From IMG/VR virus record IMGVR_UViG_3300031566_000207, positions 1 to 34,237 of that record: DNA of 34,237 nt, one strand, 5' to 3'. A program made the translations under genes and the position numbers. Shown one piece after another: positions 9,779 to 17,680 of the stretch. Under the pieces are notes generated by a model, which did no database searches, was not told the origin of the DNA, and saw nothing but the letters and a program-made list of their open reading frames with translations. The DNA comes from a virus. Every line of letters starts with the position of its first letter. Position 1 is the stretch's first letter.

Positions 9779-11173
9779 TTAGGAAACTAGACCTTTTACC
9801 ATAGCTTCAATTTGTATTATAGATTCTAAAGAGTCACATGTATTCTTATCATCTCTTAATCTAATAAATGCCGGGTGTAATAATGAGTAGTTACCATTAC
9901 TATCATGTGAAAGTCCACATGATTTACATTCTAATATAGTACCCATTAATTTATCTTGATTTTTAGTTACGTAATCCATCATGTCTTCTTTAAGACCCTG
10001 TGGCCTTGTTATAACTTTACCGTCACTTGATTCACATGTAAATGAAGATATTAAATGCTCGTTCTTAGTTCCTTTAGTTCCATAATTAAAACCTACAATC
10101 TTTAAGTCGACATCCATTTCAAGTTTCATTTTAACTTGCCAATTTGGCTTACCATCTTTCCATTTACCATTAGCTGATTTAAGTATTGTACCTTCTTCAC
10201 CTGATTTTAATACTTCTTGGAAATGAGACATCGCTTCTTCATAAGTCTTAACTTCACGTGATTCAATTAAAACTACTTTTGTAGAACCTGCGTCTTTTAA
10301 TAATTCAACGACTCTAGCTCTACGTTGATAATAAGGAGTATCTGATGCGGCATCAAAATATTCATCTACTGTAATAGTGTCCCATACAGTATACTGAATT
10401 GAATTAAGAGCTTGTTCGTAAGACATGTTATTTTCTTTTACAAATTTACTTATTTCTTTTTTAGTATCTTTACCTTCTAGTGTTTTCTTTCCAATACTTA
10501 TTAATGAAGCAATTATTCCATTGCTCTCATATCGACTAATACCTGGTATAGTTAATTCTCCGTTTAATACACAATCTTTAAATTTACTAAGCTCATTAAG
10601 AAATTGAGCTCCTGTTAAAATACTTGGTTCACCTCCGCGACTTTCTAGTTCAACATCACCTGAACGAACTATCGCATTACAATAGCGACCGTCCATTTTA
10701 ACATCTGAATATCCATATCCTTTTTTATCGAAAATCTTTTTAGCTAAATCTATATCGTATGATTTAGCACCCATATATGGAGTTTCTTCAATAAGACCTT
10801 TAAAAATCTTATTCATGTTAGTAGTGCCCATCCCAATCTTACAATCTTTCTCAATGATACGTTCAATGATATATGCATCATCTTCACTAACACTTTCCAA
10901 TAAACCTTTTAAAAATCTACGAGCATCATCGCCTGTTACATCTCTATTAGACAAATGACCTAACTCACTTAATATAAAACTTAAATCATTCAGCTTTGTG
11001 TTTTTAGTACCCTGTTCAGGTATTTGTTTAATATAGAATTTAATTCTCTTTGAGTTTGCTAAATACAATACTCTTTGTAAAGTTTCATTATTAACATATT
11101 TGCGCATAATATCCATTTTGGCATTTGTGCCAGGTTCATTTGCGATTTCATCGAAGATTTGTTTGATAGTCAT
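9779..11173 (-). CDS. ATP-dependent DNA ligase, T4 gp30 type
   Basis: A 464-residue ligase that seals nicks in duplex DNA, such as those between Okazaki fragments, using ATP. The adenylation motif I is K159-M-D-G-R163, with K159 the expected site of AMP attachment. Later motifs are recognisable: LNGELTIPG (motif III region), EEGTILK (motif IV) and WQVKMKLEMDVDLKIVGF (motif V). The N-terminal 140 residues match the helical DNA-binding domain of T4 ligase, with similar phrasing such as 'LQRVLYLANSKRIKFYIK'. A C-terminal OB-fold ending is present (IRLRDDKNTCDSLESI). Length is close to the 487 residues of T4 gp30. It follows RNase HII in the operon, which fits primer removal and sealing. Confidence 0.93.
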   Translation of the reverse strand: MTIKQIFDEIANEPGTNAKMDIMRKYVNNETLQRVLYLANSKRIKFYIKQIPEQGTKNTKLNDLSFILSELGHLSNRDVTGDDARRFLKGLLESVSEDDAYIIERIIEKDCKIGMGTTNMNKIFKGLIEETPYMGAKSYDIDLAKKIFDKKGYGYSDVKMDGRYCNAIVRSGDVELESRGGEPSILTGAQFLNELSKFKDCVLNGELTIPGISRYESNGIIASLISIGKKTLEGKDTKKEISKFVKENNMSYEQALNSIQYTVWDTITVDEYFDAASDTPYYQRRARVVELLKDAGSTKVVLIESREVKTYEEAMSHFQEVLKSGEEGTILKSANGKWKDGKPNWQVKMKLEMDVDLKIVGFNYGTKGTKNEHLISSFTCESSDGKVITRPQGLKEDMMDYVTKNQDKLMGTILECKSCGLSHDSNGNYSLLHPAFIRLRDDKNTCDSLESIIQIEAMVKGLVS

Positions 11174-11222
11174 AGTTTTAATTTATTAATTAAATATAAG
11201 CAATTAGATTTATTACCCAAAG

Positions 11223-11849
11223 TTAGAATAGGGGTTTCAATCCCATTTCAATTGTCAGTGCGCCAAGAAATGATTTGCGATGCCATTCAGTAATACCATA
11301 TTGTTTAATAGCATCTCGATGTTTTTGTGTAGCATAACCTACATTTGTTTCCCAACCATATTGAGGGAATGATAATGCAAGAGTATGCATCATTTTATCT
11401 CTAGTAACTTTAGCCATAATAGAGGCTGCAGCTATTGAATAATACTTACTATCACCTTTAACTACAGTAGCATGAGGTACCTTCTTAAATGTCTTTCCGC
11501 TATAATAATCTTTAAATTGATTACCATCAACAATAATATGTTCAGGCATAATATCTAAACATTCAATTGCACCATGCATAGCTAGAATAGTAGCATTAAG
11601 TATGTTATGTTTATCAATCATTTCAGGTGAATGCTGAAATACAGACCATGATATTGCTTGCTCATTAATTATTTTATAAGCTTCTTCTAATTGTTTCCAC
11701 TTTAATTTCTTTGAATCTTTAATCAACGGGTTATCAAAGTCTTTAGGTAATATTACAGCTGCTGTAACAACAGGGCCTGCTAGGCAACCTCTACCTACTT
11801 CATCTACACCACATTCGATGCAGTCCTTCATATATGCTTGTAGTTTCAT
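11223..11849 (-). CDS. rnhB: Ribonuclease HII
   Basis: A 208-residue RNase HII that cleaves the RNA strand of RNA-DNA hybrids, including single ribonucleotides. The type-2 active site is complete: D16-E17 in GVDEVGRG, D108 in IIVDGN, and D133 in VVKGD, followed by the conserved SIAAASIMAKVTRD segment. The C-terminal W-H-R-K-S-F motif typical of the family is also present (EWHRKSFLG). T4 itself uses a different RNase H (Rnh, a FEN-like 5' nuclease), so a bacterial-type RnhB here is an addition or replacement. It lies 3 bases from the DnaQ-like exonuclease and immediately upstream of ligase, pointing to Okazaki-fragment maturation. Confidence 0.95.
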   Translation of the reverse strand: MKLQAYMKDCIECGVDEVGRGCLAGPVVTAAVILPKDFDNPLIKDSKKLKWKQLEEAYKIINEQAISWSVFQHSPEMIDKHNILNATILAMHGAIECLDIMPEHIIVDGNQFKDYYSGKTFKKVPHATVVKGDSKYYSIAAASIMAKVTRDKMMHTLALSFPQYGWETNVGYATQKHRDAIKQYGITEWHRKSFLGALTIEMGLKPLF

Positions 11850-11852
11850 AAT

Positions 11853-12434
11853 TTAATATTTAACTCTTAAAACTTGTATAACATCCCATGCATCTTCAAT
11901 AGCATCATGTGATACTTTTGTATTTACCAAACCAGCACGCTGTTTACATGTTTCTAGATTTGGAGTAATCCAATCTTTTTTAAAGTCTACGAATAATACG
12001 CCAGGGTCAATAACTCTTTGATGTGCACTTGGCCAATTATCAATTTTCTTTAAAAATAAATTATCAAACCCTGCATAGTTTTTACCAGCAGCTGAATATC
12101 CAGATTCAATGCCATTAGATTTTAAAAATTTACTAAATTCTAATGATGCTTGTGAAAGAGTTAAAATATTATTTCTTACTTTATATTCACAATGTAATAC
12201 AAGATCTTTTTTCATCGGGGGTATATTTGCTAAGATATTAAATATTCTCTGGTTAAGATTTATAGCAAATGCATTACCAGTATACTTAGTGTGTTCAATT
12301 ATACATTTAAATTTAGGTATCTTATCAAAAGATAATAAATTATTAGTGTCTTCTATAATAGCTCCAATTTCTAATATTTGGTCTACTTCTGGATCAATGC
12401 CAGTTGTTTCAATATCAAGCGATACGTATTTCAT
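11853..12434 (-). CDS. DnaQ-like 3'-5' exonuclease (DEDDh)
   Basis: A 193-residue member of the DEDD exonuclease superfamily. Motif Exo I is D7-I-E9-T-T-G, Exo II includes D124 in the NYAGFD segment, and Exo III is H176-D-A-I-E-D181, giving the histidine (DEDDh) subtype found in the epsilon proofreading subunit and in oligoribonucleases. No extra domain is present. It could act as a stand-alone proofreading or repair exonuclease, or degrade host nucleic acid. Its position between a UvrD-type helicase and RNase HII supports a role in DNA replication or repair. Confidence 0.88.
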   Translation of the reverse strand: MKYVSLDIETTGIDPEVDQILEIGAIIEDTNNLLSFDKIPKFKCIIEHTKYTGNAFAINLNQRIFNILANIPPMKKDLVLHCEYKVRNNILTLSQASLEFSKFLKSNGIESGYSAAGKNYAGFDNLFLKKIDNWPSAHQRVIDPGVLFVDFKKDWITPNLETCKQRAGLVNTKVSHDAIEDAWDVIQVLRVKY

Positions 12435-12444
12435 ATATTTTATT

Positions 12445-13893
12445 TTAGTCTAATTCGTTCATATCATACATCATGAAGTATAATTCATTCTTAGCTCTAG
12501 TTACAGCAACATAATGTACATTTAAAGCCTCTTGGTCTTCAGGATCGCCTGGGTCAAAAGATACTTTCTTAATTTCTTTTTTATCAAGTGTTATACCATT
12601 TTTTTCTAAAACATAAGGTGATAATGAATTTACAACTATACAAACCGGAAATTCTCGACCTTTACTTTTATGAATTGATGTTATAAATGTTCTGCTGTCC
12701 TGATTATCTTCTATAAACTTAACTAGTTCATCTGCTCTTCCTACTAATGGTAATATCTTTTTAAGTTTTCTATTTAATTTAGGCGTCACAGCTTTTTTCT
12801 TTTTAATAATTTCTAATTCATCATGGGAAAATAAATTAAAATACCTCATTGGTATCTTTTTCATTAGAAATTTTAATTCAAGGTCTTTAATAACTTTATT
12901 AGTTCTAGCTAATATAACTACATCCTTTTCTTTCATCATAGAATATACTTCATTCTCAGTTAAGACTTTGAAATCTACTTTACCCGGAAGTATACTATTA
13001 GGTACAGCTTTTAATCCTGAAAAATTATTTGAGTGATTAACTATATTAACATCAGACCTGAAGTTTACAGATAATGAATAATCAACAGTAGGTTTAGCTT
13101 GCTTTAATAATTTTTCAATCATATCACAATTAGAACCTGTAAACCCATAAATACTTTGATTTCTATCCCCTATAAGATGATATACTTTACCTTTAAGTGC
13201 TAACAGAATCCTCATCTGCATAGAAGAAGTATCTTGGTATTCATCTACAAATACATAATCATATTTATGTGCGTAATTATTTTCCCAATATTTACCATCT
13301 TTCATTCTATGAACTTCAATAAGCATATCTACGAAGTCACGGCTATTAGTTGCTTTAAGGAATGCAACATATGCTAAAAAGAAATCAGGCATTCTGCCTT
13401 TAGTATTTTCAGCTTGCATGATTTTAAACTTAGAAATTTGTGAAGCATAGTACTCAGGTTCTTCTTCTAACTTTTCCGATAATCTATTAAACCTTGTAAT
13501 CTCTTCCCATTTAGCATTTGCTTTAGGCTTATACTTCTTTTTAAACCATCGTATAAAACCATGGAAGTCAGCTATGTTTTTAAACTTTCCTGAGCGAGCA
13601 AGTGCTGATAAGCAAAATGAGTGAATTGTAGTAATCTCAACCTTGTCATTATTAATACGACTTCTTAATTCATTAACTGCGTCATTTGTAAATGAAAAGA
13701 ATATTATTTTTTCTGGTCTAACTTTATTATTTAATAGCCAAACTAATCTACCTGTAGCACATGACGTTTTACCAGAACCTGCAGTTGCTGTTAACAGAAC
13801 AGATTCAGGCCCATTGTGCCTAATAAACTTAAGCTGCTCAGGTGTAAATGTCGATTTTTCTTTTTTAGACTTGTTTGCCATTTTACTTTGCAT
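12445..13893 (-). CDS. SF1A UvrD/Rep-like DNA helicase
   Basis: A 482-residue ATP-dependent helicase. Motifs in order: Q-motif at about residue 20 (FTPEQ), Walker A A36-TAGSGKT-43, motif Ia FFSFTN, Walker B V-D-E-Y-Q-D-T at 216-222, motif III GDRNQSIYGF (242-251), motif IV-like VNFRSD, motif V SIHKSKGREF (about 410) and motif VI VAVTRAKNELYF (462-473). This is the UvrD/Rep/PcrA pattern, though at 482 residues it is shorter than bacterial UvrD (about 720), as phage versions often are. It might replace T4 Dda or UvsW in remodelling forks. A second possible start (MANKSK) lies four codons downstream. Confidence 0.92.
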   Translation of the reverse strand: MQSKMANKSKKEKSTFTPEQLKFIRHNGPESVLLTATAGSGKTSCATGRLVWLLNNKVRPEKIIFFSFTNDAVNELRSRINNDKVEITTIHSFCLSALARSGKFKNIADFHGFIRWFKKKYKPKANAKWEEITRFNRLSEKLEEEPEYYASQISKFKIMQAENTKGRMPDFFLAYVAFLKATNSRDFVDMLIEVHRMKDGKYWENNYAHKYDYVFVDEYQDTSSMQMRILLALKGKVYHLIGDRNQSIYGFTGSNCDMIEKLLKQAKPTVDYSLSVNFRSDVNIVNHSNNFSGLKAVPNSILPGKVDFKVLTENEVYSMMKEKDVVILARTNKVIKDLELKFLMKKIPMRYFNLFSHDELEIIKKKKAVTPKLNRKLKKILPLVGRADELVKFIEDNQDSRTFITSIHKSKGREFPVCIVVNSLSPYVLEKNGITLDKKEIKKVSFDPGDPEDQEALNVHYVAVTRAKNELYFMMYDMNELD

Positions 13894-13936
13894 ATCTATT
13901 CACTCAGATAAGTTATATCTCTATAAATGTTATTGT

Positions 13937-14656
13937 TTAGTAAAATTTAAGGAGCTCATTAATTAATGGGTCACGTATAGAATCACTATCATTAAATTTG
14001 AATATGCCAATTTTATCGAAATTTTCAAATCTAGACAATGCATCATCGAGTCCACTTTTTTCTTTACCAAATGATTTGTCCATTTGACCAGTATCACCTA
14101 ATAAAACATATTTACTCGTTGAACCAATTCTAGTTAAAATAGTTTTAACTTCATGCATTGATAAATTTTGACATTCATCTATTATAACAAATGCGTTATT
14201 TAAAGTACGTCCTCTTAGAAACTGATACGGTAAATCTTTAATTAAACCCATTTCTTTTAGATATTTAGTATTATCTTCACCAATCATTGATTCAAATATA
14301 TCATAAAAGGAAATCATATACATATAAATCTTTTCTTCAACAGTACCTGGTAAAAATCCTAATTTTTCACCTACTTCAACATTAGGTTTAACTAGATATA
14401 TTTTTTCAATAGTTGATTTATTATCTCTAAGCATTTCTAATGCCTTGAATATTGCAATATGAGTTTTACCGCATCCTGCAAGTCCGCTGCATATGCTTAT
14501 TTTATGTTCATCTATTATATTAGAAAAAGTCTTTTGACTTTCTGTCTTATAGGTCGTTGAAAACCTTATGTCGCTAAAAGCGTTTTGTATAGTATCTTTT
14601 TTATTAAATTCCTTTTCAGTACTGAATCTGGTTTTAGGTTTTTTAGATTTACTCAT
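13937..14656 (-). CDS. PhoH-like ATPase
   Basis: A 239-residue P-loop protein of the PhoH family, common in marine and T4-like phages. Walker A is G58-LAGCGKT-65, the PNVEVGEKLGFLPG segment (91-104) is the family signature, Y-x-F-L-R-G-R-T-L occurs at 144-152, and Walker B is V-I-I-D-E-C-Q-N at 157-164. A sensor-like LLGDTGQ (186-191) follows. The first 30 residues are basic and low-complexity. PhoH proteins are related to SF1 helicases. Their role in phages is unsettled, with RNA metabolism or phosphate response both suggested. It precedes the helicase by about 40 bases. Confidence 0.9.
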   Translation of the reverse strand: MSKSKKPKTRFSTEKEFNKKDTIQNAFSDIRFSTTYKTESQKTFSNIIDEHKISICSGLAGCGKTHIAIFKALEMLRDNKSTIEKIYLVKPNVEVGEKLGFLPGTVEEKIYMYMISFYDIFESMIGEDNTKYLKEMGLIKDLPYQFLRGRTLNNAFVIIDECQNLSMHEVKTILTRIGSTSKYVLLGDTGQMDKSFGKEKSGLDDALSRFENFDKIGIFKFNDSDSIRDPLINELLKFY

Positions 14657-14669
14657 ACATTTTTTATTT

Positions 14670-14969
14670 TTATTTTATGCCCCATTGCCTCTTGGCCAAA
14701 CCTCTAAACAATAAAAGTTCTTGGCATTTCTCATACTCTTCAGTTATTTCAAAATAACTTAAAAGTTTATTTATAAAATCTAATCGTTGATTTAAGTCTT
14801 CAGGTATGTCGACTACTGTATCGCCCTCCTCGTAAATAACAAAATATCTTAATGCTCTAGTTTTGTTACTTATTATTGTTGTAAAGATGGCCTTCATTAA
14901 AAAGTCAAGCTCACCTTTTGGTATATCTTCATCCATAATCGAAATAATATAATTCTTCTCAAATGCCAT
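14670..14969 (-). CDS. Small protein with UVR-like C-terminal motif
   Basis: A 99-residue protein of unknown function. The C-terminal third contains EEYEKCQELLLFR, which resembles the UVR motif of UvrB/UvrC and Clp-type proteins (Y-E-x-A/C-x-x-L-R). A nearby gene at 15436-15711 ends with the closely similar EEYEKCSNLKQIKKY, so the two are probably distant paralogues. The N-terminal part (MAFEKNYIISIMDEDIP) is acidic with a helical core. It sits 13 bases upstream of the PhoH gene. A protein-protein docking role is only a guess from the motif. Confidence 0.55.
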   Translation of the reverse strand: MAFEKNYIISIMDEDIPKGELDFLMKAIFTTIISNKTRALRYFVIYEEGDTVVDIPEDLNQRLDFINKLLSYFEITEEYEKCQELLLFRGLAKRQWGIK

Positions 14970-15006
14970 ATGTATTATATATTTTCGGCAATCAAGAAAT
15001 GAAGGA

Positions 15007-15246
15007 TTATTTCTGATTATTGTCGTCCCCTTTGTTACGTTTATTCCAGAGACTTAGAAGGTCATTAAATACACCCTGGTTAACCTGAGGTGGCGTATTA
15101 GATACAGGTGTATTTGATTTGTTATTTATTTCAAAAAGTCTAAAAGATTTCAGCATATTTGAGAGTGTTCCGCCGATAACGAATATTAAAAATACTGAAC
15201 CGACAAAATGCCAAAAACTTTCAAAAATAAAATTAATGATTTCCAT
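15007..15246 (-). CDS. Small single-pass membrane protein
   Basis: A 79-residue protein with one hydrophobic segment at about residues 8-28 (FESFWHFVGSVFLIFVIGGT) followed by a polar tail rich in Asn, Lys and Asp (ending KRNKGDDNNQK). No lipobox cysteine. Function unknown. A holin-like, spanin-like or superinfection role is possible, but nothing in the sequence decides this. It lies one base from the bS21-like gene start-stop junction. Confidence 0.55.
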   Translation of the reverse strand: MEIINFIFESFWHFVGSVFLIFVIGGTLSNMLKSFRLFEINNKSNTPVSNTPPQVNQGVFNDLLSLWNKRNKGDDNNQK

Positions 15247-15247
15247 A

Positions 15248-15439
15248 TTATTCGTTTTTTAAATTATATTTATTCTTTCTAATTGCATTCTTTTTAATAT
15301 CACGTTTCTTAACTGAAGGTTTTGTATAAGATTTTCTTTCATATAATTCTTTAGATACTTTAATATCTCTGAATTTCTTTTTTAACTTTTTCATAGCTTT
15401 ATCAAAGCTACCTTCATCTTTTACGTTTACTATTATCAT
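15248..15439 (-). CDS. Ribosomal protein bS21 homologue
   Basis: A 63-residue, highly basic protein that matches the bS21 pattern. It has a short N-terminal strand (MIIVNVKDEGSFDKAMKKLK), the helical Lys-rich middle, then E-R-K-S-Y-T-K-P-S-x-K-K-R, which aligns with the R-R-E-F-Y-E-K-P-T-x-x-R-K region of E. coli bS21. It ends in a basic helix. Length is close to the usual 60-70 residues. bS21 sits on the 30S subunit near the anti-Shine-Dalgarno end of 16S rRNA. Phage-encoded bS21 genes are known, and the protein would probably exchange onto host ribosomes. The stop overlaps nothing; the start overlaps the upstream gene by four bases. Confidence 0.75.
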   Translation of the reverse strand: MIIVNVKDEGSFDKAMKKLKKKFRDIKVSKELYERKSYTKPSVKKRDIKKNAIRKNKYNLKNE

Positions 15440-15711
15440 ACAATTATAATATATTTTTTAATTTGCTTTAAGTTACTACATTTTTCATATTCTTCAACAG
15501 ATTGAAAATGCTCTATCATTTTATCTATATTTTCTAACATAAAAATGTAAATTGACGGATTAGTCTTAATATCATCTATATTATCCATTAATATTTCATA
15601 TGATTTTATTATAGCATACTCATTCCATAAAGGTGAATTAAGGTCTATAACTTCGTTAATGAAATTTCTAAAATTAATATCCGTTTGATATTTTAAACTA
15701 AACTCATGCAT
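15436..15711 (-). CDS. Small protein with UVR-like C-terminal motif
   Basis: A 91-residue protein of unknown function, starting MHEFSLKYQTDINFRNFINE. It shares the C-terminal element H-F-x-S-V-E-E-Y-E-K-C-x-x-L with the 99-residue protein at 14670-14969. The two also have similar length and a similar helical layout, suggesting an old duplication. It overlaps the bS21 start by four bases and the preceding gene's stop by eight, so it is translated within a tight operon. Confidence 0.55.
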   Translation of the reverse strand: MHEFSLKYQTDINFRNFINEVIDLNSPLWNEYAIIKSYEILMDNIDDIKTNPSIYIFMLENIDKMIEHFQSVEEYEKCSNLKQIKKYIIIV

Positions 15712-15940
15712 TTACTTCAGGCTCATTTAATTCTTTAACGATTGATAATACACTATTACTTAATAAATCTTCAATGTTAGTTATATTATATCTAGTAAAT
15801 GTTGCACATTCATCGAACATATCACTTTGATATTTAACTTTAATTTGAATATAACCTAAACCTGTTATAATAATATCTTCTAAAATACCTTTACCCTTAG
15901 GCGTATTTAGATAAACTGGAGCTTCATTAATTTTTATCAT
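15704..15940 (-). CDS. Small hypothetical protein
   Basis: A 78-residue protein, mostly beta-like by its alternating hydrophobic pattern (ILEDIIITGLGYIQIKVKY), with a helical C-terminus. No family recognised. Its start lies 14 bases inside the end of the dnaJ gene, which suggests translational coupling. The N-terminal MIKINEAP contains an Ile-Asn-Glu, but it lacks the aromatic core of the head tag, so I do not count it as tagged. Confidence 0.5.
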   Translation of the reverse strand: MIKINEAPVYLNTPKGKGILEDIIITGLGYIQIKVKYQSDMFDECATFTRYNITNIEDLLSNSVLSIVKELNEPEVNA

Positions 15941-16871
15941 TTATTTCTTTTATCTTTTTAAGTTGATTAAATAATTCTCTTTCTTTTTCTGTAATCTTAT
16001 CTGGCATAATTATATTAACTTCTATAATCATATCTCCAAATCTTTCTGGTATACTATCAAACGTATCTGAATCGCTCCAGTTATAGTTAGGGTCGTATAT
16101 TGGTAAACCTTTATTTTTAAGTTTTAATAATTGACCTTGTTTTGCTATTTCAGGTATCTTAACTTTTAGCTTACTACCACTTACAATACTTGGTATATGT
16201 ATATCACCTCCTAGTAACGCAGTATAAAATGGAACACTTGCTCTATAATATATAGTACTTCCTTCTCTCCTAAATAATACACTATTTATAACATTAATAG
16301 TTACAATTAAATCACCGCGTGGTAATTCTGAATTAAATGGACTAACATGTCCTTTACCTTTTATTCTAAGTTTCTGCCCGCTTTCTATACCTCTTTTAAT
16401 TTTAATTGATATAGGATTTGATTGATTAGTTTGACCGTCTGAACCTCTTTCATAATATGAAAAGTGTTTCTCACATCCCTTGTAGACATCTTCTAATGTA
16501 ATATTTAATTCGACTAGAATATCACCGCCTCTAGCACTATTTTTACCAAAACTGCCACTGAAATATTTATCAAAGTTTTCTGCAAATCCAGTACCCTGTA
16601 AATCTTCCATTATATCATTCATATTCATTCCAGCCCAATCACCATATACATGTTGATTATTGCCAAATGAAGTTGCATCATATTTTCTCTTCTTCTCTGG
16701 ATTTCCTAGAACATCGTATGCTTCAGCTAATTGTTTAAATTTATCTTCAGCTTCTTTATTGCCCTCATTTTTATCAGGGTGATATTCCTTAGCAAGCCTG
16801 CGATAAGATTTTTTAATCTCATCAATTGTTGCACTTCGCTCTAATTCTAGTATTTTATAATAGTCTACCAT
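15927..16871 (-). CDS. DnaJ/Hsp40 co-chaperone without zinc finger
   Basis: A 314-residue J-domain protein. Residues 1-66 form the J domain with H31-P-D33 in the DnaK-stimulating loop and the usual YDVLGNPEKKRKYD end. A short Gly/Asn linker follows, then the two substrate-binding beta domains (VELNITLEDVYKGCEKHF; GDLIVTINV; LKIPEIAKQGQLLKLKNKGLP-like end). The four CxxCxGxG repeats of type I DnaJ are absent, so this is a CbpA/type II form. It would recruit host DnaK, probably to fold phage structural or replication proteins. T4 instead encodes a GroES analogue, gp31. Confidence 0.92.
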   Translation of the reverse strand: MVDYYKILELERSATIDEIKKSYRRLAKEYHPDKNEGNKEAEDKFKQLAEAYDVLGNPEKKRKYDATSFGNNQHVYGDWAGMNMNDIMEDLQGTGFAENFDKYFSGSFGKNSARGGDILVELNITLEDVYKGCEKHFSYYERGSDGQTNQSNPISIKIKRGIESGQKLRIKGKGHVSPFNSELPRGDLIVTINVINSVLFRREGSTIYYRASVPFYTALLGGDIHIPSIVSGSKLKVKIPEIAKQGQLLKLKNKGLPIYDPNYNWSDSDTFDSIPERFGDMIIEVNIIMPDKITEKERELFNQLKKIKEINDKN

Positions 16872-16886
16872 TTATTCTATCTCTTA

Positions 16887-17087
16887 TTAAGAGTTAGACT
16901 TCTCGTTAACTTTAGTAGACTCAAGGTATTTTTTCTTCTCAAATAAGAATAATTTTTCATTAAGCTTATTTTGATTTTCCATAGCATCAGCTAGTCGAGA
17001 TACTTGTCGTAATAGTTCCGGGAAATGTCGTTCGAAAAATAGCTTCTCCTCTTTTGGTTTCATAGTAATGTCTTTTGTATTATACAA
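16887..17087 (-). CDS. Small coiled-coil protein
   Basis: A 66-residue, highly charged protein. Residues 10-60 form a probable amphipathic helix with heptad-like Leu/Phe spacing (LFFERHFPELLRQVSRLADAM). No family recognised. An alternative start (MKPKEEK) lies eight codons downstream. It lies 15 bases upstream of dnaJ. Confidence 0.45.
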   Translation of the reverse strand: MYNTKDITMKPKEEKLFFERHFPELLRQVSRLADAMENQNKLNEKLFLFEKKKYLESTKVNEKSNS

Positions 17088-17104
17088 ATAGTATTTCTAA
17101 TGTT

Positions 17105-17680
17105 TCAGATAGACTCTGTGATTTTGGTGCCATCTGGTTTACTATAAACAAATTTAACTGGTTCTAATTCGAAGTTCATTCCTTCTAAGATATCGATATA
17201 CTTCTGTGCCATCTTAGGTTTAAGATATGCTATAGTCATATGGGGATGATAGTCTGGGTAATCTGTAGTAAAAGGTAACTCTTTACATAGAGTACTATTA
17301 ATTTCATGTAATACATCACCTTCCGCATCAAATTTTAAAACTTCAAATTTAGAATTTTCAAACTTAGAAACTTTAGTTAATTTAATAGTATTCAATGTAC
17401 TTTTAAATGAGTTTAATAATTTCATTACTTCATCGTCTGAAACCTCATCTGAATGTATTCCATACAGTAATGTTACATGGGGTTCATTTTCTAATCCGTA
17501 TGAATTATCTCCATCTTCCATATAAATATCACGTTCTTCAATTTTAGCATGTAGGTCATCCATTTCAGGCATATTAAAATAAATCATTGCACACCCGTAT
17601 GAGTATGTGTTTCCGCTTGCTTCATTTATTTTACGTAACTCCTTAAAGCTTTCAAATGTTTTTAATAAAAATTTACTCAT
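17105..17680 (-). CDS. 2H phosphoesterase with divergent head-tag-like N-terminus
   Basis: A 191-residue protein of the 2H (two-histidine) phosphoesterase superfamily, whose members include LigT, cyclic phosphodiesterases and the phage anti-CBASS protein Acb1. Both catalytic motifs are intact: H68-V-T70 in EPHVTLLYG, and H147-M-T149 in HPHMTIAYL, about 79 residues apart. The first 22 residues (MSKFLLKTFESFKELRKINE, then AS) contain KTFESF followed by Ile-Asn-Glu, a lengthened version of the tag shared by the bank at 24.9-34 kb, so it may be packaged and trimmed. The substrate is not determinable here: 2',5'-linked or 2',3'-cyclic RNA ends and cyclic oligonucleotides are all possible. It overlaps the upstream small gene by four bases. 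Confidence 0.8.
   Translation of the reverse strand: MSKFLLKTFESFKELRKINEASGNTYSYGCAMIYFNMPEMDDLHAKIEERDIYMEDGDNSYGLENEPHVTLLYGIHSDEVSDDEVMKLLNSFKSTLNTIKLTKVSKFENSKFEVLKFDAEGDVLHEINSTLCKELPFTTDYPDYHPHMTIAYLKPKMAQKYIDILEGMNFELEPVKFVYSKPDGTKITESI

Noticed and set aside
14768-14775. TATAAATA on the minus strand, like a T4 late promoter (also at 28943-28950)
   Set aside because: Both lie inside coding sequence, well away from gene starts, and such strings are common by chance in DNA this rich in A and T.
15927-15940. Frameshift between dnaJ and the next small gene
   Set aside because: The 14-base overlap joins two complete proteins with their own start and stop; the DnaJ C-terminus is of normal length.
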